Part shown: positions 7,085 to 14,888 of the stretch, piece by piece
Layout: every line of letters starts with the position of its first letter
Position numbering within the stretch: the first letter of the stretch is position 1
Notes under the pieces: generated by a model
The model's database searches: none
What the model was told of the DNA's origin: nothing
Seen by the model: the letters and a program-made list of their open reading frames with translations, nothing else
Made by a program: the position numbers and the translations under genes
Assembly: GCA_902615425.1 (NCBI GenBank)
Contig: CACMPD010000011.1
Location: 1 to 32,152, forward strand
Direction: 5' to 3'
From: an uncultured Pelagibacteraceae bacterium
Lineage (GTDB): Bacteria; Pseudomonadota; Alphaproteobacteria; Pelagibacterales; Pelagibacteraceae
Length of the DNA: 32,152 nt

Positions 7085-8043
7085 TTTAGAATCTCTAAAG
7101 CTTTATCAAATATTTTCTGTGGATTTATTCTATCTTTTCCAGAGGTATGATGCTTGACAGTTTCCTCACCATCTGGAATTACAGGGAACATTTTAGTATT
7201 ATAATTTCCGTAAATAATTGGAGTATCAACCATCAAAGTTATCGTTTTAGTCCCCAATGCCGCAGATAAGTGACTAAAACTTGAGTCATTACAAATAGAC
7301 AGATTGCAGTTTTTTATGATCGGCAAAATTTCTTTAATCGATAAATCATCTAAAGGTAAACATGCGTCTTTAAATTTAGACTGAAGTATTTCATTAAGAA
7401 TAATTTGCTCATCACTATTTTTACCAGTGGCAAGATAAAACTTACATTTTTTAATTTTTGAAATTTTTTCCATAAAATTAATAAATATTCTTGAGGGAAC
7501 TCTTTTCGTTGGGCCTGAGCCACCAATTCCTAATAGTATATTAATTTTATTTCTATCAATGTTAAATTTTTCAACTGATTTTGAAATAGTTTCATCATCA
7601 ATATGTATTTCAGGATCTTCAATTTCGTTAATATTTAATTTATCTTTTAAAAATTTTTTTGGCGTATTGATAATGTGCTGGTCAGTTTTACTAAATAATG
7701 GATACTGATAAATTTCAGTTATTCCTGATAATTTTGCTATTATATTAAATCTTAGAGAAGAATTGAAAATGAAAATTTTATCAAAACTTTGCTTTTTTAA
7801 TTCTTTCATTAAATTTAAAGTTCCAAAAAAACCACCATGTTTATTACTTAATTTTTTATCTCTTTCTAAGATAAGAATTTTATTAATGTAATTAGTTTGA
7901 TGTAAGAACTCTGTCGCTTTCGAATTTTCTCTTACCAGGAGACTTACTGGTGAATTGTATTTTTTTGATATTGCCTTAATAAAGGGTAAAAAGATTACTG
8001 TATCGCCAATACCCATTCTATTTTGGACAGCTAGTATTTTCAT
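7081..8043 (-). CDS. Glycosyltransferase family 9 (heptosyltransferase-like)
   Basis: This is a cytoplasmic-face glycosyltransferase of the ADP-heptose:LPS heptosyltransferase family, most likely acting in lipopolysaccharide core assembly. At 320 aa it is a usual GT9 length. The N-terminal Rossmann half begins KILAVQNRMGIGDTVIFLPFIKAI. The C-terminal half has the nucleotide-sugar region GIGGSGPTKRVP (172-183) and the family signature CNDSSFSHLSAALGTKTITL (251-270), a variant of the usual DSG..HLAAALG with Ser for Gly. The precise donor and acceptor cannot be told. It is a single gene between convergent and divergent neighbours; no other LPS core genes are adjacent. Confidence 0.8.
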   Translation of the reverse strand: MKILAVQNRMGIGDTVIFLPFIKAISKKYNSPVSLLVRENSKATEFLHQTNYINKILILERDKKLSNKHGGFFGTLNLMKELKKQSFDKIFIFNSSLRFNIIAKLSGITEIYQYPLFSKTDQHIINTPKKFLKDKLNINEIEDPEIHIDDETISKSVEKFNIDRNKINILLGIGGSGPTKRVPSRIFINFMEKISKIKKCKFYLATGKNSDEQIILNEILQSKFKDACLPLDDLSIKEILPIIKNCNLSICNDSSFSHLSAALGTKTITLMVDTPIIYGNYNTKMFPVIPDGEETVKHHTSGKDRINPQKIFDKALEILN

Positions 8044-8093
8044 ATTCGATTTATAAACTTTACTAATATTTATATTTTATATAAATTTTTATT

Positions 8094-8978
8094 ATGACAA
8101 AAATAAGTGGGATATATGCAGCTTCGATGTCAGTTCTGAACTCTGATTTGAGCTTAAATATTGAAAAAACTATATCACATGCAGAAAATTTAATTGACCA
8201 AGGTTGTCATGGCACTGCAATATTTGGAAGCACTGGCCAAGCGCAATTAATTCCTATCGTTGAAAAGATTAAATTACTAAATCACCTTTCAGAAAGTAAA
8301 TACAAAGAAAAACATTTAATCGGAACAGGATTAAATTCTTTAAATGAAACAATTAATTTAATGAAAATTTCAGTTTCTCTAAACTTTAAAAAATTTTTAA
8401 TCATGCCACCAGCTTACTATAAATATCAAGACAAGGATGTAATAAACTTTTACTCAAAAATCATTGATGCAGTACCAGAGTCTAAAATTATACTTTATAA
8501 TTTTGAAAAATTGTGTGGATATAAATTTAGTATTGAATGTGTGGAAAAATTGGTTCACAAATTTCCTGATCAAATTGTAGGTGTGAAGGATAGTTCTTAC
8601 AATTTATTTGAAAAGCTAAAATTGGAAAATTTTTCAGTTATGCCAGGTTCAGAATCAAAATTACTTAAAGGATTAGAAAGTGGTTGTTCAGGAATTATTA
8701 CTGCAACTTGCAATGCTACATCTCAATTAGCTCGAAAAGTTTACGATGATTTTAAAGAAAAGAAAGATCATTCTTTAAACCAAAAATTAGTTAATGTCAG
8801 AAATACTTTTGAAAAATATAATTTAATTTCAGCTCTTCATACTTTGTTTTCAAAAGAGAACAAAATTTATGGAAATTTATTACCACCTTTAAGTTTACTT
8901 AGCGAAGTTGATGAGAGAAATCTTTTGCAGAGTTTAAAAGATTTAAATTTTGAAACAAAATCACAATTGGCAGCTTGA
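8094..8978 (+). CDS. Dihydrodipicolinate synthase/N-acetylneuraminate lyase family protein
   Basis: This is a class I aldolase-fold TIM barrel of 294 aa, the usual family length. The Schiff-base lysine is Lys165 in VGVKDSS and the catalytic tyrosine is Tyr135 in ILYNF. The pyruvate-site loop reads GSTGQ (45-49) rather than GTTGE. The YNVPxRTG motif of true DapA is replaced by YNFEKLCG (135-142), so the arginine that binds the second carboxylate in DapA is a leucine. I therefore read it as a paralog acting on another 2-oxo acid or aldehyde, not lysine-pathway DapA. It is followed directly by cyclopropane-fatty-acid synthase, with 1 nt between stop and start. Confidence 0.8.
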   Translation: MTKISGIYAASMSVLNSDLSLNIEKTISHAENLIDQGCHGTAIFGSTGQAQLIPIVEKIKLLNHLSESKYKEKHLIGTGLNSLNETINLMKISVSLNFKKFLIMPPAYYKYQDKDVINFYSKIIDAVPESKIILYNFEKLCGYKFSIECVEKLVHKFPDQIVGVKDSSYNLFEKLKLENFSVMPGSESKLLKGLESGCSGIITATCNATSQLARKVYDDFKEKKDHSLNQKLVNVRNTFEKYNLISALHTLFSKENKIYGNLLPPLSLLSEVDERNLLQSLKDLNFETKSQLAA

Positions 8979-8979
8979 G

Positions 8980-10167
8980 ATGTATTTAGCGAGATTTCTT
9001 AATAAAGTATTTAAAAAAGGAGGGTTTATCCTGACCGACGCTGACTCCAAGGATTATATTATTGGTCAGCCAACTGACGATCCTATTAAATTAAAAATTC
9101 TAAATAAGAAACTTCATTATAAATTACTATTCCATCCAGATCTTTACTTTGGGGAGGCATATACAAATGGAGATATTGTTATCGAAAATGGATCTCTTTC
9201 AGATTTTTTAGATCTAGCATTGATGAACATTGGAAGAAATGAGTTAAACATTTTTAGTTATCTTTTAAATAAACTAAAGGGGTCTTACCGATATCTTACT
9301 AATTTTAACTTTATCAAAAAATCTAAAATGAATGTTTCACATCATTATGATATCAAAGATGATCTCTATGATTTGTTTTTAGATCCTAAAAGACAATATT
9401 CATGTGCTTATTTTAAAAATGAAAATGATAGTCTTGAAACTGCACAGAATAATAAGATTCAACATATAATTAAAAAATTAAATATTAAACCTGACCAAAA
9501 AGTTTTAGACATAGGATGTGGCTGGGGATCATTAGCAATTGATATTGCTAAAAATGCTAAATGTGAAGTTACAGGAATAACCCTATCAGAAAATCAACTA
9601 AACTATTGTAATCAAAAAGCAAAAGAAATGAATTTACAGAACCAAGTAAAATTTAAACTGATGGATTATAGAGAGCTGGATGAGAAATTTGATAGAATAG
9701 TGAGTGTTGGCATGTTCGAACACGTTGGAAGGAAATTTTATAAAAAGTTTTTTAAACAAATTGAAAAATTGTTGAAAGATGATGGTGTTTCGTTAATTCA
9801 CACTATTGGGTCTGTTAACCCACCAAGAGATCCTCATCCTTGGATTACAAAATATATTTTTCCTGGTGGTTATACCCCAAGCTTAAGTGAAGTAACAAAT
9901 CCTATTGAAAAAGCTGGCTTAATTGTAACCGACATTGAAGTTTTAAGACTTCATTATGCTCATACTTTAAGACACTGGAAAGAAAACTGTTTAAAAAATA
10001 AAGATAAAATAATCCAAATGTTCGATGAAAAATTTTTTAGAATGTGGGAGTTTTATCTCGCTGGTTGTGAAATGGCATTTAAGTGGGGTGATCAAGTTGT
10101 TTATCAATTTCAACTCACTAAAAATTATAGATCAACCCCTGTGACTAGAGACTATATTTATCAATAA
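8980..10167 (+). CDS. cfa: Cyclopropane-fatty-acyl-phospholipid synthase
   Basis: This enzyme transfers a methylene group from S-adenosylmethionine to double bonds of membrane phospholipid acyl chains. The SAM motif VLDIGCGWG is at 175-183. The active-site set known from the family (Cys, Glu, His, Tyr around a bicarbonate ion) can be placed at Cys142 (YSCAYF), Glu247 (GMFEHVG), His274 (LIHTIG) and Tyr326 (LHYAHTL). The protein is 395 aa from the ATG at 8980, close to E. coli Cfa (382). A TTG at 8950 would extend it into the preceding gene; I reject that start because the ATG follows the upstream stop directly and the added residues do not fit the family. Confidence 0.88.
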   Translation: MYLARFLNKVFKKGGFILTDADSKDYIIGQPTDDPIKLKILNKKLHYKLLFHPDLYFGEAYTNGDIVIENGSLSDFLDLALMNIGRNELNIFSYLLNKLKGSYRYLTNFNFIKKSKMNVSHHYDIKDDLYDLFLDPKRQYSCAYFKNENDSLETAQNNKIQHIIKKLNIKPDQKVLDIGCGWGSLAIDIAKNAKCEVTGITLSENQLNYCNQKAKEMNLQNQVKFKLMDYRELDEKFDRIVSVGMFEHVGRKFYKKFFKQIEKLLKDDGVSLIHTIGSVNPPRDPHPWITKYIFPGGYTPSLSEVTNPIEKAGLIVTDIEVLRLHYAHTLRHWKENCLKNKDKIIQMFDEKFFRMWEFYLAGCEMAFKWGDQVVYQFQLTKNYRSTPVTRDYIYQ

Positions 10168-10180
10168 ATTATTGATAGAA

Positions 10181-10200
10181 TCATTTCTTCTCAGAAATGA
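10181..10200 (+). promoter_or_regulatory. Hairpin over the start codon of the lysine-rich ORF
   Basis: TCATTTCT (10181-10188) and AGAAATGA (10193-10200) form a perfect 8-bp stem with loop TCTC. The right arm contains the ATG at 10197. There is no T run after it on the plus strand, so it is a poor terminator for cfa; it could hide the start codon or be chance in AT-rich DNA. Confidence 0.3.
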
Positions 10201-10343
10201 AAAAAAAACAAAAAAAATCAAAAAAAAAAAGAAAAGTATTAAAAAAAGCCAAATTTTATAAGTTTCGAAGAAAAAGTAAAAAAACTAAAAGGGTTGTTAA
10301 AAGATTCAAAAAAAAAAAGAATTATCAAAAAAAGGAAAAATAA
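10197..10343 (+). CDS. Lysine-rich N-terminal ORF, probably the first exon-like part of a frame-broken gene
   Basis: This 48-codon frame begins MKKKQKKSKKKRKVLKKAKF and continues with alternating Lys/Arg to a TAA at 10341. It overlaps the next reading frame (10294-11394) by 50 nt in a different frame. The overlap sits on an 11-A tract (10308-10318). With ten A's instead of eleven, the two frames join without any other change, giving one 398-aa protein starting at this ATG. I therefore think this is the true N-terminus of the downstream gene and not a separate peptide. Sequencing or assembly error, a real frameshift, or transcriptional slippage would each explain it. Confidence 0.5.
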   Translation: MKKKQKKSKKKRKVLKKAKFYKFRRKSKKTKRVVKRFKKKKNYQKKEK

Positions 10344-11394
10344 GGTTAAAAAATTAAAAAAAACTAATTATTTAAAACAAATTAAAAAAACTCAAAAAGA
10401 AAGTATAGTTTTAAAATTAGTTAAATTACAGCTATCCCTGAAACCTCAATTCAATTTTAAATTTAATTTTAGTTTAGAAAAACATATACAAGGTTTTTTT
10501 GATAAAATTTCAGAGACAATTTCAAGTTATAAAGTTTTAAAACGTGATGAAAGAAGAAGAATTAAGATAGAAAAAATTGAAAGAGAGAGGGCAGAAAAAA
10601 TTGAGTTGGCTAAACAAAAAGAGGAAGAACAAGCTCTCAGGGTTAAACTAAAAGAACAAACACTTAAAGAAGAAGCTAGATTAGAAAAACAACGAGTAAA
10701 AGATATAAAATTATTCCTAAGAAAAGAGCAAGCACTTTTGAGAATTGAGCAAGCTGAAAAACAAAAACAGTTTTTAAAACAATTAAGACTAGATAAACAA
10801 ATTGAAAAATTCAGAATTAGAGAAGTCAAGGAACTAGAAAAACTTGAGAAAATTTCTTTAAAAGAAAAAAGAGAAGACTATGCAGGTTTACAAGAAAGAA
10901 TTGGTAAACTTAAGGAAAAATATCGATTACTTCGAGATCAAAAAATTAAAGAAAGGGTTGAAGCATTAGGGGTTAAACTTCAAGGTAATGAAGATAGAGA
11001 AACCTTATTAGAAAAAGAAAAAGAATATACTTTAGCAAGACAAAAAATTGAATTTGCATTAGAAAGTTTTTACAGAAGTGCAAGTAGCCTAGTATTTCAG
11101 TTAAATAAAAGACATATCACCCGCGACATGTCTATTTTTCGTTGTATAGACAGAAGATTTGAAACTGGTGAAGTTTTTATTAAATGGGATGAGTCACAAG
11201 ATGATGACTGGTTATTATTAATTTATATTAAAAATAATTCTCCAGATGAAGGAATTGTTATTGAAGATAAAACTAATCCTGAAAAAAATCTTTCTCATGA
11301 GTTTAGAAATGTAGATATTTTCAAAGCGTCAGATACAATGGTAGACTCTTTAACGCAACTCATTGCAAGGAAAAGAGCCAAAAATAACAATTAA
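10294..11394 (+). CDS. Lysine-rich coiled-coil protein, function unknown
   Basis: I do not recognise the family. As drawn the frame starts at a TTG without ribosome-binding site and encodes 366 aa; a frame-corrected start at 10197 would give 398 aa. Three parts can be seen: a very basic N-terminus (about 50-60 residues, mostly Lys), a long charged heptad-like coiled coil (about residues 75-255, Glu/Lys/Arg/Leu-rich), and a globular C-terminal region (ALESFYRSASSLVFQLNKR to VDSLTQLIARKRA) that contains a strand-rich core WDESQDDDWLLLIYIKN. No signal peptide or membrane helix is present, so a cytoplasmic, perhaps nucleic-acid- or membrane-surface-associated role is possible. A two-helix membrane protein follows after 30 nt. 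Confidence 0.65.
   Translation: MLKDSKKKRIIKKRKNKVKKLKKTNYLKQIKKTQKESIVLKLVKLQLSLKPQFNFKFNFSLEKHIQGFFDKISETISSYKVLKRDERRRIKIEKIERERAEKIELAKQKEEEQALRVKLKEQTLKEEARLEKQRVKDIKLFLRKEQALLRIEQAEKQKQFLKQLRLDKQIEKFRIREVKELEKLEKISLKEKREDYAGLQERIGKLKEKYRLLRDQKIKERVEALGVKLQGNEDRETLLEKEKEYTLARQKIEFALESFYRSASSLVFQLNKRHITRDMSIFRCIDRRFETGEVFIKWDESQDDDWLLLIYIKNNSPDEGIVIEDKTNPEKNLSHEFRNVDIFKASDTMVDSLTQLIARKRAKNNN
10308..10318 (+). repeat. 11-A homopolymer at the frame junction
   Basis: Eleven consecutive A lie between TTC and GA. Loss of one A merges the 10197 and 10294 reading frames. A second 11-A run lies at 10220-10230, and a 9-A run at 10200-10208, so the whole 5' end of this gene is rich in slippery runs. 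Confidence 0.8.
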
Positions 11395-11424
11395 ACATTT
11401 ATATTAAATTAGGTATTATCTGTA

Positions 11425-11718
11425 ATGATTTTAGGATCTGCCTTTCTAATAATTTTATATTTAATTTTCAGATACATTATTGCGTGGATCACATATTTTA
11501 ATAATTTGGACCCAAGACTTGGTGATAGCACATGGCGGTTTACGTATGATTATCCAGTAGTTGGTGAGAGAGATATCTCTGATTTGGATGACAAAGACTT
11601 TGTTAGATTAAGAAGAAAAAAGAATAAAATTATTTTATTAATGTACTCAATAGTCTTAGTGATGTTTGTATCTTCTATGTCTCTATTAAGTAAATTTTTA
11701 TTATTTTTTACAAGTTAG
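11425..11718 (+). CDS. Small membrane protein with two helices, unknown
   Basis: This 97-aa protein has a transmembrane helix at each end (residues about 2-22 and 69-95) and a charged middle loop. The loop (YFNNLDPRLGDSTWRFTYDY, then DISDLDDKDFVRLRRKKNK) is distinctive but I do not recognise it. It starts with ATG 30 nt after the coiled-coil gene and may share its transcript. Its end overlaps the convergent DCC-family gene by 11 nt. No function can be assigned. Confidence 0.6.
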   Translation: MILGSAFLIILYLIFRYIIAWITYFNNLDPRLGDSTWRFTYDYPVVGERDISDLDDKDFVRLRRKKNKIILLMYSIVLVMFVSSMSLLSKFLLFFTS

Positions 11719-12064
11719 ATTTTTTAAGTTGCTTTTTATTTTTTAAGTAAAGAAAAAAAGCTACTATTTCATATACAATTGAAAATATATTAAAGATGAT
11801 TGGTAACTTAAAAAATTTATAAAGAAATTTATATTTTGGCATTTTTTTCCATAATAATAAAAAAGCTTCCGCACCTCCAATAACTTTTTCACCATCTTTG
11901 ACATGCAGTCTTCTCAAAAGTTGTTTACTATCTTTAGAGGTTTCTTGTTCTGCAAATTCATTATCTGTAATATCAACCCAATCAATTTCCTCTATTTCTT
12001 CTTTCTTATAGAGATCAATTTCTGCCTTACAAATTTTACAAGAATTATTAAAATAAACTTTCAT
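11708..12064 (-). CDS. DCC family (DUF393) thiol-disulfide oxidoreductase-like protein
   Basis: This 118-aa protein belongs to the DUF393/DCC family, whose members are predicted thiol-disulfide oxidoreductases. The N-terminal strand runs into a CxxC motif (NNSCKICK, Cys9 and Cys12), as in the family's YDGxCxxC. The family's second signature is also present: LHVKDGEKVIGGAEAFLLLW (about 54-73). The C-terminal part is a hydrophobic segment (LPIIFNIFSIVYEIVAFFLYL) that may associate with the membrane. The canonical DGxC is NSC here, a mild deviation. It is convergent with the small membrane protein and divergent from tldD. Confidence 0.8.
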   Translation of the reverse strand: MKVYFNNSCKICKAEIDLYKKEEIEEIDWVDITDNEFAEQETSKDSKQLLRRLHVKDGEKVIGGAEAFLLLWKKMPKYKFLYKFFKLPIIFNIFSIVYEIVAFFLYLKNKKQLKKSNL

Positions 12065-12086
12065 AATTAGATGTTTTATTACTAAT

Positions 12087-12114
12087 TTGTCCCATATATG
12101 TACATGCGTAAAAT
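12087..12114 (+). promoter_or_regulatory. Possible sigma-70 promoter of the tldD operon
   Basis: TTGTCC (12087-12092), a 16-nt spacer and TAAAAT (12109-12114) lie 36 nt before the tldD start. The position is right; the match is moderate and AT-rich DNA gives many such pairs. Confidence 0.35.
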
Positions 12115-12149
12115 ACTCTAGTTGAAAAATCTTTGAAACAATCTATTTA

Positions 12150-13571
12150 ATGTCTTCTATGAGCAATTTCTTTGAAAAATCTGATCTATCAAGAAGTGAG
12201 GCTGAAAATATTATTTCGGATACTCTTCAAAAATGTGATGATGGTGAGTTGTACTTAGAAAATTCTAAATCTGAGTCAATTTTACTAGATGATAATAAGA
12301 TAAAAAATTCTAGTTATAATTCAGATTTAGGATTTGGGTTTAGAGCTATCTCTGATGAAGTAGTTGCTTATTCTCACTCTAATGAAATTTCAAAAAACTC
12401 CTTAAAGCAATCTTCAGAAAATTTAAAATCGACACTTAAATCTGTCAAAGGTACATATAATCATGAAATTCCTAAATCTAATAAGAAATATTATGAGAAC
12501 ATCAACCCTATTGAACAAAAATCTCTTAATGAAAAAATTAAAATACTTAATGAAGTAAATAATTATTTGCGTTCAAAAGATGACAACATTAAACAAGTTA
12601 CTGCTAATTTTTTGGGAGAACAAAAATCGGTTGAAATAATTAGATCTGGTGGAGAAACTTTAACTGATGTTCGTCCTTTAATAAGATTTAATGTATCCGT
12701 TATGCTTGAGAAAAATGGGAGAAAAGAGACGGGTGTGTATGGTGTTGGGGGAAGACAATCTTATGACTCTTATTTAAAAGATGATAACTGGAAAAGTGTT
12801 TGTGATGAGGCTTTGAGAATAGCTTCGGTAAATTTAGAAAGTAAACCTGCACCAGCTGGTGAAATGAAAGTTGTGCTAGGACCTGGTTGGCCGGCAATAT
12901 TAATTCATGAGGCTGTTGGTCATGGTTTAGAGGGTGATTTTAATAGAAAAAAAACCTCAGCTTTTCATAATTTAATGGGCCAAAAAGTTGCAAGTGAGGG
13001 AGTTACAATTGTTGATGATGGCACTATTGATAACAGAAGAGGTAGTCTTACGATTGATGATGAGGGAACCCCAACAGAAAAAACTGTTTTAATTGAGAAT
13101 GGGATTTTAAAAAATTTTATGCAAGATCGTCTAAACGCTCGTTTAATGAAAACCAAATCTACTGGTAGTGGAAGAAGAGAAAACTATAGACATATTGTTC
13201 TTCCAAGAATGAGAAATACGATGATGCTGAGTGGTAATCAGACTCAAGATGAGATGATTAAAGCTGTCGACAAAGGTATTTTTGCTGTGAGTTTTGGTGG
13301 CGGACAGGTTGATATTACCTCTGGAAAATTTGTATTCAATTGTACTGAAGCTTATGAGATTGTTAATGGTAAAATTGGATCTCCAATTAAAGGCGCGACA
13401 CTTATTGGAGATGGCCCTTCAATTTTAAAAGAAGTTTCTATGGTTGGGAATGACATGATGATGGATCCTGGTATTGGAACATGTGGAAAAGCTGGCCAAG
13501 GTGTTCCCGTAGGCGTTGCTCAACCATCTATACTAATTAATAAGATGACTGTTGGTGGCACAAAACTTTAA
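12150..13571 (+). CDS. tldD: Metalloprotease TldD
   Basis: TldD is the catalytic partner of the TldD/TldE heterodimer, which degrades or trims unfolded and modified peptides in the cytoplasm. The zinc motif HEAVGH (residues 253-258, in LIHEAVGHGLEGD) is intact. The C-terminal half has the family's DDEGTPTEKTVLIENGILKNFM, GSGRRENY and GIGTCGKAGQGVPVGVAQPS stretches. At 473 aa it has the usual length. A second ATG three codons in (12159) is an equally possible start. The next gene, its partner, begins on the base after the stop codon. Confidence 0.93.
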   Translation: MSSMSNFFEKSDLSRSEAENIISDTLQKCDDGELYLENSKSESILLDDNKIKNSSYNSDLGFGFRAISDEVVAYSHSNEISKNSLKQSSENLKSTLKSVKGTYNHEIPKSNKKYYENINPIEQKSLNEKIKILNEVNNYLRSKDDNIKQVTANFLGEQKSVEIIRSGGETLTDVRPLIRFNVSVMLEKNGRKETGVYGVGGRQSYDSYLKDDNWKSVCDEALRIASVNLESKPAPAGEMKVVLGPGWPAILIHEAVGHGLEGDFNRKKTSAFHNLMGQKVASEGVTIVDDGTIDNRRGSLTIDDEGTPTEKTVLIENGILKNFMQDRLNARLMKTKSTGSGRRENYRHIVLPRMRNTMMLSGNQTQDEMIKAVDKGIFAVSFGGGQVDITSGKFVFNCTEAYEIVNGKIGSPIKGATLIGDGPSILKEVSMVGNDMMMDPGIGTCGKAGQGVPVGVAQPSILINKMTVGGTKL

Positions 13572-14888
13572 ATGGTCAAAGATCAAGAATTTTTAGAAAA
13601 AAAAGCATCATATTGTTTAGGTTTAGCTAAGAAATTAGGCGCAACCGAGTCTAGTGTGGTTGTTAATAACTCTGTATCTGAAACTGTTAATTTTAGAAAT
13701 AAAAAACTAGACGAGTCTAATAGATCAGATGATCTTGGAATAAGCATTACTACTTACATTGGAAAAAAAAAGTCATCAATATCTTCCTCTAATTTGCTTG
13801 ATGATAACCTAAACATTTTGATTGAAAAATGTGTTGAGACAACAAAAAATACTCCTGAAGATGAATTTAATTCATTACCAGATAAAGATTTATTGGCCAA
13901 AGAGTTTAAGGATTTGAATCTTTATGACGATACCCATATAGAAAATGATCAAAAAATAGACTATTTAAAAAAATTAGAATCTGCTGCTTCTAATGATAAA
14001 AAGATTGTTAATACAGAATCTAGTTTTACTCAAAATAAATCAAATTTTATTTTAGCTAATAGCAGAGGTTTTTGTGCTGGCTACAAAACATCTTCATTTA
14101 CAGCTTCGAGCGTTACAGTGGCAAAAGATGAAAAAAGTATGGAGAGAGATTATGAATATTCTAGTAAATGTTTTCTGAGAGACTTGGATGACGCAGAAGA
14201 ATTAGGCAAACAAGCTGCTGATCAAACAATTAGAAAATTAAGCCCAAAAAAAATAGGTAGTGAAAAAATTGCTATAATTTTTGACAAAAGAATAGCTAAA
14301 GGTGTACTAAGTACATTTGCGAGTTCGATTTCATCATCAGCGATATCAAGAGGAACCTCTTTTTTAAAAGATAAAGTTAATCAAAAAATTTTTTCTGATA
14401 CAATTAATGTCTTAGATAAACCAGATATACTCAAAGGTTTAGGCTCAAGAAATTTTGATAGCGAGGGGGTTAAAACTGATACTCTTAAATTAGTAGACCA
14501 GGGAATTTTAAAACATTATTTGATTGATACTTACAATGGAAAAAAATTAAACCTCAAATCAAATGGAAGATGTGGCGGGACAAGTAATCTTTATTTTGAA
14601 AATGGAAATATTAGTTTTAAAGATTTATTGAATTCAAAATCAAAAAGTCTCTATATTACAGAAACTATAGGACACGGAAGTAATATTGTAACTGGTGATT
14701 ATTCTGTAGGTGCAACAGGGTTTTTAGTAGAAAACGGAGAGTTTAAGTATCCTATAAATGAAATTACTATTGCAGGTAATTTTATAGACATGTTTAAAAA
14801 TATTACCCTCGCAAATGATTTAGAGTTCAAATATGCAACCAATTCACCTACCATGATGATTGAGGGAATGGTTGTTGCTGGTAAATGA
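13572..14888 (+). CDS. pmbA: TldE/PmbA, partner of TldD
   Basis: This is the non-catalytic (HExxxH-lacking) paralog that pairs with TldD. Over 438 aa it shows the family fold without the zinc motif: SSVVVNNSVSETVNFRNKKLDESN near the N-terminus, the DKRIAKGVLSTFASSISSSAISRG segment, and a C-terminal half with LKHYLIDTYNGKKLNLKSNG, GDYSVGATGFLVENGE and SPTMMIEGMVVAGK. TldD and TldE are mutually required in characterised bacteria, which agrees with the zero-nucleotide gap between the two genes. The stop overlaps the following oxidoreductase start (ATGA, 4 nt). Confidence 0.93.
   Translation: MVKDQEFLEKKASYCLGLAKKLGATESSVVVNNSVSETVNFRNKKLDESNRSDDLGISITTYIGKKKSSISSSNLLDDNLNILIEKCVETTKNTPEDEFNSLPDKDLLAKEFKDLNLYDDTHIENDQKIDYLKKLESAASNDKKIVNTESSFTQNKSNFILANSRGFCAGYKTSSFTASSVTVAKDEKSMERDYEYSSKCFLRDLDDAEELGKQAADQTIRKLSPKKIGSEKIAIIFDKRIAKGVLSTFASSISSSAISRGTSFLKDKVNQKIFSDTINVLDKPDILKGLGSRNFDSEGVKTDTLKLVDQGILKHYLIDTYNGKKLNLKSNGRCGGTSNLYFENGNISFKDLLNSKSKSLYITETIGHGSNIVTGDYSVGATGFLVENGEFKYPINEITIAGNFIDMFKNITLANDLEFKYATNSPTMMIEGMVVAGK

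Noticed and set aside
8950..8979. TTG start extending Cfa upstream
   Set aside because: It would overlap the preceding gene by 29 nt and add residues with no family match; the ATG at 8980 directly follows that gene's stop.
10200..10345. A-rich tract as a tandem repeat or CRISPR-like array
   Set aside because: The A runs are irregular lysine codons, with no repeated unit or unique spacers.
10527..10829. A 100-codon antisense frame inside the coiled-coil gene
   Set aside because: It is Ser/Leu/Cys-rich, the expected mirror of a Lys/Glu-rich coding sequence, and has no start signal.
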